This document shows, in pieces, positions 8,214 through 15,941 of a stretch of DNA of 64,000 nucleotides (the first letter of the stretch is position 1; the number at the start of each line of letters is the position of its first letter). Below the pieces are notes generated by a model. That model saw only the letters and a program-made list of their open reading frames with translations, did not search any database and had not been told where the DNA came from. The stretch is from a candidate division FCPU426 bacterium (GTDB lineage Bacteria > Oederibacteriota > JAAXVQ01 > JAUVAV01): the NCBI GenBank assembly GCA_030591525.1, contig JAUVAV010000005.1, positions 32,349 to 96,348 of the forward strand, given 5' to 3'. Both the position numbers and the translations under genes were made by a program.

Positions 8214-8267
8214 CCTGAAGAACCGTATGCGTTAATTGCGCTCGTACGGGTCTGTGGGGGCTTCAGG
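8214..8267. repeat. Nested inverted repeat just after the transposase remnant
   Basis: The outer stem is CCTGAAG (8214-8220) with CTTCAGG (8261-8267). The inner stem is ACCGTATGCG (8222-8231) with CGCTCGTACGGGT (8239-8251). It may be the end of the broken insertion element or a leftover structured RNA. Confidence 0.5.
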
Positions 8268-8296
8268 TGAGCAATCACCCGAGTCTACCCGGAGCA

Positions 8297-8797
8297 TTAA
8301 GCAGCTTTAAATTTCATGACACACTCGGTACCAATTTTAGCAAGTACATTTCTTTCTATTAGAACTAGCTTGACTTTTTCCGGAAGCATAAAAGTATTTA
8401 TAATCTCTTCAACCATACCTGGAACAGGACATAAGGTACCTTCTAATTCTGCGGCCCCCACTCCTTTAGGACATAATTTACAAGTAGAGGATGTGATTTT
8501 CAATACCACGCATTCTTCTTCGGACACTATGTCATGCTTCAAAGCAATCGGTAACACCTGGTTCAACAATTTAAAAATATTTTTTATTTTCGCAATTAAT
8601 GGATCACTTGATTTGAAAGAAGGCGTATGGTTTTCAGCCTTCATATATTCTGCAAGATATTTGCCTATTCTTCGGGAACCAATATTGACGGCTCCTTGAT
8701 TAAGCAGTCGCAATTCATTTAAACCTGCTATGAAAGCAGCAAAAGCGACATTCCCAGCATCAAGTTGACGTTCCTTAATTTTATCTTTGAAACTCAT
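8297..8797 (-). CDS. Small Cys-containing protein, possibly V4R-like sensor domain
   Basis: 166 residues, no signal peptide. The C-terminal half has a Cys cluster (CKLCPKGVG at about 107-115, GTLCPVPGMVEEI at about 120-132) and ends TECVMKFKAA. This spacing recalls V4R (4-vinyl reductase-like, small-molecule binding) domains, which end in a similar Cys-containing strand, but the match is only by eye. GAGGAG lies 7 bases before the ATG. It is the last gene of a minus-strand cluster with a Roadblock protein 55 bases upstream. The protein at 12974-13582 has a comparable C-terminal end, so the cluster is flanked by two such proteins. Function unknown; a ligand or redox/metal sensor is an inference. 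Confidence 0.6.
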   Translation of the reverse strand: MSFKDKIKERQLDAGNVAFAAFIAGLNELRLLNQGAVNIGSRRIGKYLAEYMKAENHTPSFKSSDPLIAKIKNIFKLLNQVLPIALKHDIVSEEECVVLKITSSTCKLCPKGVGAAELEGTLCPVPGMVEEIINTFMLPEKVKLVLIERNVLAKIGTECVMKFKAA

Positions 8798-8851
8798 AAT
8801 GAACTCCTCTCATTTATATTTTATATTTATTAAATAAAATAAAAATTGACG

Positions 8852-9217
8852 TTACATTTCAGTCAGTACTTTTATCAAACCTTTAATCGATTTTTTGGTT
8901 TCGATTCTTAATAGGCCTAAATTTGCTTCCGGTGAAGCTATTACTCCTAAAATTGCCTCGCCAAAGTTAACAATGATAATAATTCCTTTACTGTATTCAA
9001 ACATAGCCTGCCTTAATTCACCTTTATCTAAACGTGTTCCTACAACTTCGGCCGGACCAGTACTTCCAGCTAAAATCGCACCTATTTCTTCCACATCTCT
9101 TTTTACACTTTTTACAGCATTATGTATTATAAAACCCTCTTTTCCAACTAGAATTGCACCAGTAACAGATTCTGAGTCAACCAAAGCATCCATAATTTCT
9201 TCTATAGAATTATTCAT
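8852..9217 (-). CDS. Roadblock/LC7 domain protein (MglB-like)
   Basis: About 121 residues forming a single Roadblock/LC7 domain: TGAILVGKEGFIIHN near the N terminus, GAILAGSTGPAEVVG in the middle, and FGEAILGVIASPEANLGLLR near the end, followed by an amphipathic helix. Roadblock proteins dimerise and regulate small GTPases, acting as GAPs for MglA in Myxococcus and Thermus. The ATG at 9217 is chosen; AGGAGG lies 10 bases upstream, and GTG at 9220 or TTG at 9226 are alternatives. It belongs with the MglA-like GTPase at 11598-12176. Confidence 0.88.
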   Translation of the reverse strand: MNNSIEEIMDALVDSESVTGAILVGKEGFIIHNAVKSVKRDVEEIGAILAGSTGPAEVVGTRLDKGELRQAMFEYSKGIIIIVNFGEAILGVIASPEANLGLLRIETKKSIKGLIKVLTEM

Positions 9218-9226
9218 CACATCCAA

Positions 9227-9610
9227 TCCTCCTTTTTAAAAATTTATTTAAAAAGCTGGATTCCCGCCTGTCCTGGATGGTTTAGTCCAGGGATAAGAGC
9301 ATTCGGGAATGACAACCTAAAAAACCGACTAATTGCTCAGGCTCCCAGCGGATGGGAAGCGAGACGAAATTTACCCCACGAAACGGCCACCAATTTTTTA
9401 TACTATTTAAAGCATCGGTTTTTCTTTATAAAACTTTAGCAATCATTATATAACATACACCAATTCATGATAAACATCAAGTGGAAAATTATACCGAAAC
9501 CACCGCCCAACTTTGATTACCCTTAAACATCAACTATAACCGAGAATTTTCTTTCCCCTATAACCTCGGAGGCTTCTCTTTTTTTAGCTCTTTCTTTTTA
9601 GGAGTTGGGG
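9227..9610. other. 384-base non-coding gap with repeats
   Basis: No gene seen. It contains a fragment of the widespread ATTCCCG...CGGGAATGAC inverted repeat (about 9261-9312), the word GACTAATTGCTCAGGCT (about 9324-9340, found in reverse complement at about 16122-16138), and at 9559-9617 a segment repeated at 44026-44077. Confidence 0.6.
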
Positions 9611-9617
9611 TTATATA
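9559..9617. repeat. Dispersed 55-base repeat, copy 1
   Basis: ATAACCTCGGAGGCTTCTC, a T-rich stretch and TTTTAGGAGTTGGGG align at roughly 85% with 44026-44077. The segment overlaps the last codons of the ATPase gene on the opposite strand. Confidence 0.55.
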
Positions 9618-10765
9618 CCCCGCGTTTGTTGTCTAAGTAAAGTAGATACACCATTCAAAACTTTTAAACTTGCTTCAGTATTCCCCCGGGAAAGCCAGAT
9701 TTGAGATCGGGCTAACATTTTTGCAATGTCTGTGTTACCGGTATAGAGGTTTAAAAAAATATATTTAGTTATAATTCCTTCTAAATTATCAATCGGCTTT
9801 TTTCCTGCGGATATTTCTGTAATTAGTTGCTTGATTTTATTTTTATTAAATACTTCAGTTGATAAATCGTTGTTATTCAGTTCTACAGTTGAGCTTGATT
9901 TGTCAAGTAGCGTAGAAACAATATTTTTATCACTATCCGTTTGCGACATAATTTGAACAGCATCTCGGATTATTTTTTTATCTATATTTACTAAGCCGCG
10001 CTGTGAACTAATAGACATTGCTGTATGAGCTAATAAATTAATCCGCAGAGGTACTCCGCGAGTTGCTTGATGTATAAGCGTTAAGGCATCGGGAGTGAAT
10101 AGGGGACGTTCCTGACCAACGCGCGCTAATTGAAACGTGATATACTTAGAGGTCTCCTGGGAAGTCAGAGGCTTTAAAACGATACGTGCAGAAAGATATT
10201 TTAAAATTTCTTGAGATTCACTTGTTTTTTTAATATCTTCTGGAGAGCTCATGAATATTGATGAAAATAGGTGCTGTTCTTTAATAAAAATATTTGCCGA
10301 AGCTCGCAAGCTTTCTAAAATATTTTTATGCTGAGCTAGAATAGAGTTGTCAAAAATCAAAACTATTTTTTTCCCTTTTTCTTTTAAGCTGGCCAATTTA
10401 TTAATGAGATTTTCCCATGAGGAAAAAGTATGCTCCGGGGATATAATATTTGCAAGTAATTGGTGAAACCAATCGGGGCTTGGATTTACTGGTACCAGAT
10501 TTATTCGTATAGAGATATAATCAGAAAAATTCTTTAGAGTATGATAAAGATAATAACTTAGGGCGGTTTTTCCCAGCCCATCTTTTCCTGTCACTAAAAT
10601 AAATGGGTTTTGCATATCTATAAAATGCCTGATAATTTGGATTTTCTTATAAAGATAGTCGGTAAGAAAATAAAAATCGGACGAATCTTGCTGCAAAGCA
10701 AAGTGAAAGGGGGACATTTCAAATTTGTAATAATTTCGATAAAAACCGCTATTTTTGTAATACAA
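9611..10765 (-). CDS. ExeA/GspA-like AAA ATPase with altered Walker B
   Basis: 384 residues. The N terminus (YYKFEMSPFHF) resembles the FYGL-PF start of ExeA/GspA ATPases. Walker A is GKDGLGKTAL (about 60-69). The Walker B strand reads KIVLIFDNS, with Asn in place of the usual catalytic Glu. Sensor/lid regions follow, with LKPLTSQETSKYI and GVPLRINLLAHTAM (typical of this group), then a 120-residue C-terminal helical region. The TTG start is supported by GAGGT upstream and by keeping the family-like N terminus. It lies downstream of the DUF4388 gene on the same strand. Substrate unknown; coupling to the GTPase module is inferred from position. Confidence 0.78.
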   Translation of the reverse strand: MYYKNSGFYRNYYKFEMSPFHFALQQDSSDFYFLTDYLYKKIQIIRHFIDMQNPFILVTGKDGLGKTALSYYLYHTLKNFSDYISIRINLVPVNPSPDWFHQLLANIISPEHTFSSWENLINKLASLKEKGKKIVLIFDNSILAQHKNILESLRASANIFIKEQHLFSSIFMSSPEDIKKTSESQEILKYLSARIVLKPLTSQETSKYITFQLARVGQERPLFTPDALTLIHQATRGVPLRINLLAHTAMSISSQRGLVNIDKKIIRDAVQIMSQTDSDKNIVSTLLDKSSSTVELNNNDLSTEVFNKNKIKQLITEISAGKKPIDNLEGIITKYIFLNLYTGNTDIAKMLARSQIWLSRGNTEASLKVLNGVSTLLRQQTRGI

Positions 10766-10865
10766 TTTTCTACCTCGAAATATATTTATAATTGAAAATG
10801 TGAAAATAATCCAATTATGCCCCTAACCCCGGAGTTTAAAAACAAGGGGATGTTTATTTAAATAA

Positions 10866-11582
10866 TCATGACTTCTCGCTGCCGATTATTTTATCCATAC
10901 TTTCTGCGGACCGGGAGACAGTTAGAAATAATTGTCCCAATGATATGCTTTTATCACAAACTACGATTAGAGTTAGATTTCCAGCCAAACGATGGCTCAG
11001 AATAATACTCGATCGAGTTTGAATCATAAATGATTCCATAGGATCATCTTCAATATGGCTAGTGGCATTGCGGAGAAGTTCCAGTATAATCGCCAGGCTT
11101 TGATTTATATTTTCCGAGATTTTTCCACGTGCATGTTTTACTAAAGTTTTAGTAAAATGTGGATCAATAACACAAACCATAGTTATTAATTCGTTATTTT
11201 CTAATAATTTTACCGAAGAAATGTTGAAATAAGTTAATTGTTCTTTACTGATTAATTTGTGTCTTTCACGTTGATGTTTTTCATCCAAAAGATGTACGCC
11301 CTCCATAATTAAGTTTTCTATTTTTTTATTTATATTTTTCGATTTATTAACCGGCTTTGATATCAATTCAAATTGTCCATGCGACCAATCCAGTAATTCA
11401 TAAATAGCTTCTTCTCCTGCTATATTGTTTAACTGGGCATTGATTAAAATCCCATCTTTATAATACAATTCCGCTTTATCTTTATTATGATTAAGTTTAA
11501 TAATGCTGCTTTTACGTTCTCTTGCGGGGAGCTGAAGAAGCTCAACTATGCTCATATCTTCAAGGTTGCCTGCTATACTCAT
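10866..11582 (-). CDS. DUF4388 (PATAN) domain protein
   Basis: 238 residues. The N-terminal 100 residues match DUF4388: GNLEDMSIVELLQLP, then ELYYKDGILINAQLN and EEAIYELLDWSHGQFEL. The C-terminal half (about 130-238) alternates strands and helices and ends FLTVSRSAESMDKI; it could be a second small regulatory domain of Roadblock/profilin type, which I cannot confirm. AAAGGA precedes the ATG. It begins 15 bases after the GTPase gene, so it is cotranscribed. DUF4388 proteins occur in two-component and MglA-type signalling contexts. Confidence 0.82.
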   Translation of the reverse strand: MSIAGNLEDMSIVELLQLPARERKSSIIKLNHNKDKAELYYKDGILINAQLNNIAGEEAIYELLDWSHGQFELISKPVNKSKNINKKIENLIMEGVHLLDEKHQRERHKLISKEQLTYFNISSVKLLENNELITMVCVIDPHFTKTLVKHARGKISENINQSLAIILELLRNATSHIEDDPMESFMIQTRSSIILSHRLAGNLTLIVVCDKSISLGQLFLTVSRSAESMDKIIGSEKS

Positions 11583-11597
11583 TTCTAATCCTTTTGA

Positions 11598-12176
11598 TTA
11601 TTCTAGTTTCCTGATTACTAGTTTGGAAATATTTTTAATAGTTTGAAAAACCCCTTTGCCGGTTTTGGCTACCGCTTCAAAACTTTCAACTCCAAAATGG
11701 TTAATTTTTCTTTCTAGTATCGGAATGTCCAAAATATTTTTTAAGTCTCTTTTGTTGTATTGAATAATCCAGGGAATTTGAGTAATATTCACCCCTTGTG
11801 CAAGTAAATTATCTTTCATACTTGCCAGACTTTCAATATTAGCCTCGAATTGTTCAATTTGAGAATCAACAACAAAAATTATACCATCACAATTGCGTAA
11901 AACTAATTTACGACTGCTTTCATAATATGTTTGACCCGGAACAGTATAAAGTAAAAGGCGTATTTTAAATCCATGAACAAATCCCAGTTCCATGGGCAGA
12001 AAATCAAAAAAAAGAGTGCGCTCTTCTGGCGTATCTAAAGAGATCATTTCACTGACCAGATTTTGCGGAACATTTTGGTAAATATATCTGAGATTAGTAG
12101 TTTTTCCACTTAATCCCGGACCATAATAAACGATTTTAATGTTAATCTCGTTATTTATAGTATTGATCGTTGCCAT
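11598..12176 (-). CDS. MglA-like small Ras-family GTPase
   Basis: 192 residues. The P-loop is YGPGLSGKTTN (about 18-28), the switch region carries the MISLDTPEERTLFFDFLP block, and the G3 motif is TVPGQ, the Pro-containing form typical of bacterial MglA. G4 is NKRD and a VAKTGKGVFQT block forms G5. MglA controls polarity or surface motility in Myxococcus and Thermus, with Roadblock MglB proteins as GAPs. Two Roadblock genes are in the same cluster (12191-12946 immediately upstream; 8852-9217 downstream). Cytoplasmic, with no lipidation motif seen. Very secure as a family; the process it controls is unknown. Confidence 0.94.
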   Translation of the reverse strand: MATINTINNEINIKIVYYGPGLSGKTTNLRYIYQNVPQNLVSEMISLDTPEERTLFFDFLPMELGFVHGFKIRLLLYTVPGQTYYESSRKLVLRNCDGIIFVVDSQIEQFEANIESLASMKDNLLAQGVNITQIPWIIQYNKRDLKNILDIPILERKINHFGVESFEAVAKTGKGVFQTIKNISKLVIRKLE

Positions 12177-12190
12177 GGAATTCTCATCTG

Positions 12191-12946
12191 CTATTCATTA
12201 TCTCCGAATATATCATCAAGCAATGAAGCAGCGAAGTTTTTAAATGATTCATTAGTAATTTCACTTTCAACGTTTTTAGGGGTAAGTGAAAAACTCTTTT
12301 GAGAAGTCCTTTCTTTTAATGAAATCGTTTCATCTGACTCGGAAATCCATTCTTTTTGGGGTAGAGGCGATTTTGCGGTATTAGCGGTCGTCGCTTCTTT
12401 TTCTAAATCGGTTTTTTTTATTTTATTATCAGATATTTCTTCTGTTTGAACAGGATGATTCACTTGCGCAGCAGTAACTTTTTTTACTGGTAACTGCTGT
12501 TTCTGAGTTTGATCTTGTGGTTTTATTTTACCGGTACCTTTAATTGGGGGCTGGTAGATTTCAAACAAATTTATAATAGCTTTACTATGATTTTGTGTTT
12601 GCAAACGAATTAATGCGGTTTTTTGTATTCCTTCAAAAACCACGATAAGCATCATTTGCATTGCTATTAAAGAAATTTGGATATTGAGTTTTTGCCCTTG
12701 CTGAAAAAGGATGGAAAATTCTTTCTCGCCTAATAATCGCGCCACTTCTTTGGTTGCGGAAAACATGCCGGCAACGAGAGCACCCAAAGCTGTAAGATTG
12801 ATGAAATTGCAATTTCCCGACCAGGTTACTATCTGACCATCTTCAGTAATTAAAACAGTACAGGTTGAATTAGTCTTTTCAACCAAACTTCCTAAGACAC
12901 CTTGGATTTCACTCCGCTTAGCGTTAATGACATGTATTCCTTCCAT
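12191..12946 (-). CDS. Roadblock/LC7 protein with long charged C-terminal tail
   Basis: The Roadblock domain spans about residues 10-125: TCTVLITEDGQIVTWSG, LGALVAGMFSATKEVARLLG, FSILFQQGQKLNIQISLI and MMLIVVFEG. The rest (about 130-251) is a low-complexity Lys/Glu/Gln-rich region ending in a short amphipathic stretch (NFAASLLDDIFGDNE) that looks like a docking peptide. ATG at 12946 is preferred over an in-frame TTG at 12958 because GGGGGA lies just upstream. It is 14 bases upstream of the GTPase, the usual position of an MglB-type regulator. The tail is longer than in canonical MglB. Confidence 0.88.
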   Translation of the reverse strand: MEGIHVINAKRSEIQGVLGSLVEKTNSTCTVLITEDGQIVTWSGNCNFINLTALGALVAGMFSATKEVARLLGEKEFSILFQQGQKLNIQISLIAMQMMLIVVFEGIQKTALIRLQTQNHSKAIINLFEIYQPPIKGTGKIKPQDQTQKQQLPVKKVTAAQVNHPVQTEEISDNKIKKTDLEKEATTANTAKSPLPQKEWISESDETISLKERTSQKSFSLTPKNVESEITNESFKNFAASLLDDIFGDNE

Positions 12947-12973
12947 GATTTCCCCCAAACATGTAATCTGGAA

Positions 12974-13582
12974 TCAAGTAAATTTTAATAAAAATACACA
13001 ATTCGTGTTTTTAAGCAATGGTTGTACGATTCGAGGTTCAATCCCTTCTTCGGCTAAGTATTCATAAGCTATGAAGTGTTTTTCATCAAAAGATTTGCAG
13101 CCCAAAGTAACCATTTCAATAGGCTTTCCGGATATGGAAATCTTACTTGTAGCAATAGAGCGAATGGGTTGATATAAAAGACAAAAAGGGTTACTGGCAC
13201 TACCACAACCTATTTTTAATTTTTTATTGATTGTTGAAGGCTTATTAAATTCATCCATTATTTCATTGTATTCATTGGGAATACCCTTCCATAAATTAAA
13301 ATAGTTTTTAATGAAATTTTCATTCGGGCAAGCAGGGGTAGTGATTATATTATTTTCTTGCTTTTCAAATTTATCTTCAAAAAGATTTAAGATAGTATCG
13401 CCTTCTTCTAGAGCTTTCCAAAAGAAGTTTTTGTCTTGGAAATCTTGGCGAGGTAAATTTTCACTGAAGGCAATCGCCCGTCGAACTAATTGACGCACTG
13501 CTAAAGGAGCGCCTAAATTATTTTTTAAATCACATAATAGCTCGAGAAAAAAAACATATATAATATCTATCTTTTTTTTCAT
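12974..13582 (-). CDS. First gene of GTPase cluster; Cys-containing sensor-like protein
   Basis: 202 residues, no signal peptide. The C-terminal half has GCGSASNPFCLLYQPIRS (about 146-163), VTLGCKSFDEKHF (about 175-187) and ends NTNCVFLLKF. The end pattern parallels that of the protein at 8297-8797 (TECVMKF). Both may be V4R-like small-molecule sensors, but this is a resemblance by eye only. ATG at 13582 is preferred (AAGGTG 6 bases upstream) over GTG at 13591. It heads the minus-strand cluster and sits 27 bases before the Roadblock gene. Low GC like the rest of the cluster. Function unknown. Confidence 0.6.
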   Translation of the reverse strand: MKKKIDIIYVFFLELLCDLKNNLGAPLAVRQLVRRAIAFSENLPRQDFQDKNFFWKALEEGDTILNLFEDKFEKQENNIITTPACPNENFIKNYFNLWKGIPNEYNEIMDEFNKPSTINKKLKIGCGSASNPFCLLYQPIRSIATSKISISGKPIEMVTLGCKSFDEKHFIAYEYLAEEGIEPRIVQPLLKNTNCVFLLKFT

Positions 13583-13607
13583 GGTACTCACCTTGATTAG
13601 TCTACTA

Positions 13608-13683
13608 TTAAGAGACGTTGGTTCTTACAATGCATTATTAACAGAAAAATAAGTTATGCAACGTAAGAACCAACGTCCCTTAA
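13608..13683. repeat. GGGAC-type hairpin 3 (21-base arms, one mismatch)
   Basis: Arms 13608-13628 (TTAAGAGACGTTGGTTC...) and 13663-13683 pair with one mismatch, loop 34 bases. The word GGGACGTTGGTT is shared with the repeat at 46499-46659. It lies just upstream of the first gene of the GTPase cluster, where its promoter should be. Confidence 0.8.
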
Positions 13684-14141
13684 ATCATCATTATAAGTCA
13701 ATCACAGAATGTCATCCGATACACTCCAGATGATGGGCTGATGAGTAATTGCATTTCATAGAAAATGTAACAAAATCTGTAACAGTGTGTCAATGCTTAA
13801 AAATCGGGCCCTAAAGGCCATATGTGGGTTTTCAAATTAAACTGATAAGATAGCGGGTGATGTTTTCAGAATAAGTTAACAAACAGATATAAAATATCAG
13901 ATTATTTAAGACCCCCTTAAGAGGCTTTTTTATTTTAAGAAAAAATAGGGCAAAGGGTATGGAAACATCCCTTGCCCCGAAAAATGGATAATAAAACCCC
14001 TAACCAAATGATACCTTGATACCAAGATACTATAAATTACTGTTTCCGTCAAGGAAATAATACGTAAAGGCCGTGCGTATGAGTGGCTCCGACCTGTAAA
14101 TAAAAGTAGACATTAAAAACATAAAGTTGTAAAATTACGGC
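13684..14141. other. 458-base non-coding gap upstream of the porin
   Basis: No gene seen on either strand. It is AT-rich and contains the minus-strand terminator-like hairpin listed separately and a CTTAAGAGG then CTTTTTTATTTT tract on the plus strand (about 13917-13936). A short non-coding RNA is possible but not shown. Confidence 0.5.
13947..13978 (-). terminator. Hairpin with T-run on the minus strand
   Basis: GGGCAAAGGGTATG and CATCCCTTGCCC pair around a GAAA loop with two small bulges. Read on the minus strand the stem is followed by TATTTTTTC, as in an intrinsic terminator. No minus-strand gene lies directly upstream, so either it ends an unseen transcript or it is a remnant. Confidence 0.45.
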
Positions 14142-14278
14142 AATTAGTTAGTTTCTGTTGCGGAAAAGGGAGTTGAGCTCGTCATACCGGCGGAAGCCCA
14201 GGGCTAAAATCATGCCGGAATGACGATGATTCGAAAGAGCATAACTGCCTTTCCGCAACCGGAACTAGTTAACTAATT
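14142..14278. mobile_element. MITE-like element with GTTGCGGAAA ends, copy 1
   Basis: Imperfect terminal inverted repeats: left AATTAGTTAG then CTGTTGCGGAAAAGG; right is the reverse complement of AATTAGTT and GGTTGCGGAAAGG. The interior carries GTCATACCGGCGGAAGCC and GGCTAAAATCATGCCGG, both shared with the copy at 36689-36861. It ends three bases before the porin ribosome binding site, so the porin promoter may lie in or before it. Confidence 0.75.
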
Positions 14279-14293
14279 CCAAGGAGGCAGAAA

Positions 14294-15295
14294 ATGAGGA
14301 GATTGAAAAAGCAGGGTGTAGTAGTTGGTTGTTTGGGCATAGCGGTTGCTTGTCTACTTAGTTTTACTCAAGCAGCTCATGCCGATGAGTACCCGGCGGT
14401 TAATGTTCACGGTTTTGTGCAGAGTTATTTTGCCTGGTCTGACAGTGCGGGGAATGACACTTATGACATACGGCGGGCTTTTATTATTTTAAAGGGAGAA
14501 GTGGCCGAGAATCTTGCCTGTAATTTTCAAATTGACGGGGGCGCTCCTGTTAATCCCCTGCGTTCTGCCTGTTTGAAATATACCCGGGTTCCCTGGGCCA
14601 ATATCACTGTTGGCCAGTTCAAGATACCTTTTAGTGAAGAATACCTGACTTCCTCTGCCGGCTTGGATACTATTCGGCGGGCTAATGTAGTAAGGAGTCT
14701 CTCGTACGATCGCGACATAGGAGGTATGCTTTCCGGCAAGGTGTTGGCGGATAAACTTTGCTATGCTCTCGGCGGCTTCAATGGCAGCGGGAAAAATACT
14801 GCCGACAACAATCAAACTCAGGATTTGATCGGCCGGCTAGTGGTTTCGCCTTTTAAAGGGAGCGGGAACAGTCTGGACGGCCTTTCTCTGGGAGGTTCCT
14901 GCCAGATAGGCCAACAGCCTGTGAGCGGAAACAACGAAGGGATCAGAAGCCGCATAGGGGCATTGGCTAAATATACGTATGCCAAGCTTTTTAAACTACA
15001 GAATGAATATATTTTTCAGAAATATGAGCAAACGGATGGCAGTGAGAAAGAATCAATGGGTTTTTATTCTTTAATGACGTGTAAATTTATTCCCGAATTA
15101 CAGAGTATATTGAAATACGAGGCATATGATCCGAATTGTGCCGCCGGACAAGATAGAGAAGGTATTATTACTTTAGGATTAGACTGGTTCTTTGCCAAAC
15201 ACGCCAAGTTGGAGGCGAATTACCGGATAATCTACGAGGAACTAAATGACAAAATCAATAAAGAGTGCTTATTACAGATGCAGTTTAAATTCTAA
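14294..15295 (+). CDS. OprP/OprO-like outer-membrane porin
   Basis: 333 residues with a signal peptide (charged start, hydrophobic core, cleavage near AAHADE). The mature part consists of alternating beta strands (VNVHGFVQSYFAW, YDIRRAFIILKG, ITVGQFKIPFSEEYL) and ends in an aromatic residue (QMQFKF), as expected for an outer-membrane barrel. The GQFKIPFSEE block is typical of phosphate-selective porin O/P-type proteins. AAGGAGG lies 7 bases before ATG. It implies an outer membrane. The substrate (phosphate or other) cannot be told from sequence. Confidence 0.82.
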   Translation: MRRLKKQGVVVGCLGIAVACLLSFTQAAHADEYPAVNVHGFVQSYFAWSDSAGNDTYDIRRAFIILKGEVAENLACNFQIDGGAPVNPLRSACLKYTRVPWANITVGQFKIPFSEEYLTSSAGLDTIRRANVVRSLSYDRDIGGMLSGKVLADKLCYALGGFNGSGKNTADNNQTQDLIGRLVVSPFKGSGNSLDGLSLGGSCQIGQQPVSGNNEGIRSRIGALAKYTYAKLFKLQNEYIFQKYEQTDGSEKESMGFYSLMTCKFIPELQSILKYEAYDPNCAAGQDREGIITLGLDWFFAKHAKLEANYRIIYEELNDKINKECLLQMQFKF

Positions 15296-15325
15296 ATACA
15301 AGAATCAGACACTTACACCGCGCGG

Positions 15326-15508
15326 AGAGTGTGCCAGCGCCAACTTTTACACCCTGGTGGAAACCGCCAAGGCCAACAGCCTGGAAGCGTACCACTATCT
15401 AATTATCTTTTTTCTCGTCCGCCTTCCGCCGTTACGCCGGAAGAATTGCGCTGGTTATTGCCTGCCCAAGCCAAAGCCGAGGATCTGCTGTCGCTTGCAA
15501 ATGGATAA
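15326..15508 (+). pseudogene. IS66-family transposase C-terminal remnant (frameshifted)
   Basis: The frame reads ASANFYTLVETAKANSLEA then YHYLI, matching the C terminus of IS66 transposases (YSLVETAKANGLEPY). A shift in the T-run near 15407-15413 moves to the frame RPPSAVTPEELRWLLP and on to a stop at 15508. There is no catalytic domain upstream, so it is a dead fragment. Confidence 0.75.
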
Positions 15509-15581
15509 TTACAGCCGCTGCCTTTCAGGTGGCTATCGGTAGTTGATTTGACGCTTACGTTCAATTCTTAAAAAGTGAATG

Positions 15582-15941
15582 TTATATATCTTTCAACTTT
15601 TCAAGCTGCTCTAATGTTTTTTCAGCAACGATTCTTTCTTTATTAAAATGTTTTAACATCCTCTCCAAACATTTGTCTTTTTCCTTATCATCACCAAGAT
15701 ATTTTGCGCAATCTTGCATATATTTTTTCGTCATCTCCACATTCGCTTTGATATCTTCGGGTATTTTCTCACTATCATGTCTCACTGCTTCCACGGGGCA
15801 TACACTATGACAGGTTCCGCATCGGATACATTCCTCCATATTCATCTTTGCTTTCTGATTTTCCACTGATATTGCATTTACCGGGCACCCCTCTACACAA
15901 ATTCCACAACCGCTACACCGTTCCACATCAATCCAGGGCAT
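15582..15941 (-). CDS. Dicluster 4Fe-4S ferredoxin-like protein
   Basis: 119 residues. Two 4Fe-4S motifs lie in the first 50 residues: CSGCGICVEGCP and CIRCGTCHSVCP. A Lys/Glu-rich helical C-terminal extension (about 60-119) with two more Cys (YMQDCAKYL, DKCLERML) is longer than in plain ferredoxins. AAGGAGG lies close before the ATG. Probably an electron carrier; its partner is unknown. A half-ferredoxin fragment at 17715-17825 may be a decayed relative. Confidence 0.88.
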   Translation of the reverse strand: MPWIDVERCSGCGICVEGCPVNAISVENQKAKMNMEECIRCGTCHSVCPVEAVRHDSEKIPEDIKANVEMTKKYMQDCAKYLGDDKEKDKCLERMLKHFNKERIVAEKTLEQLEKLKDI

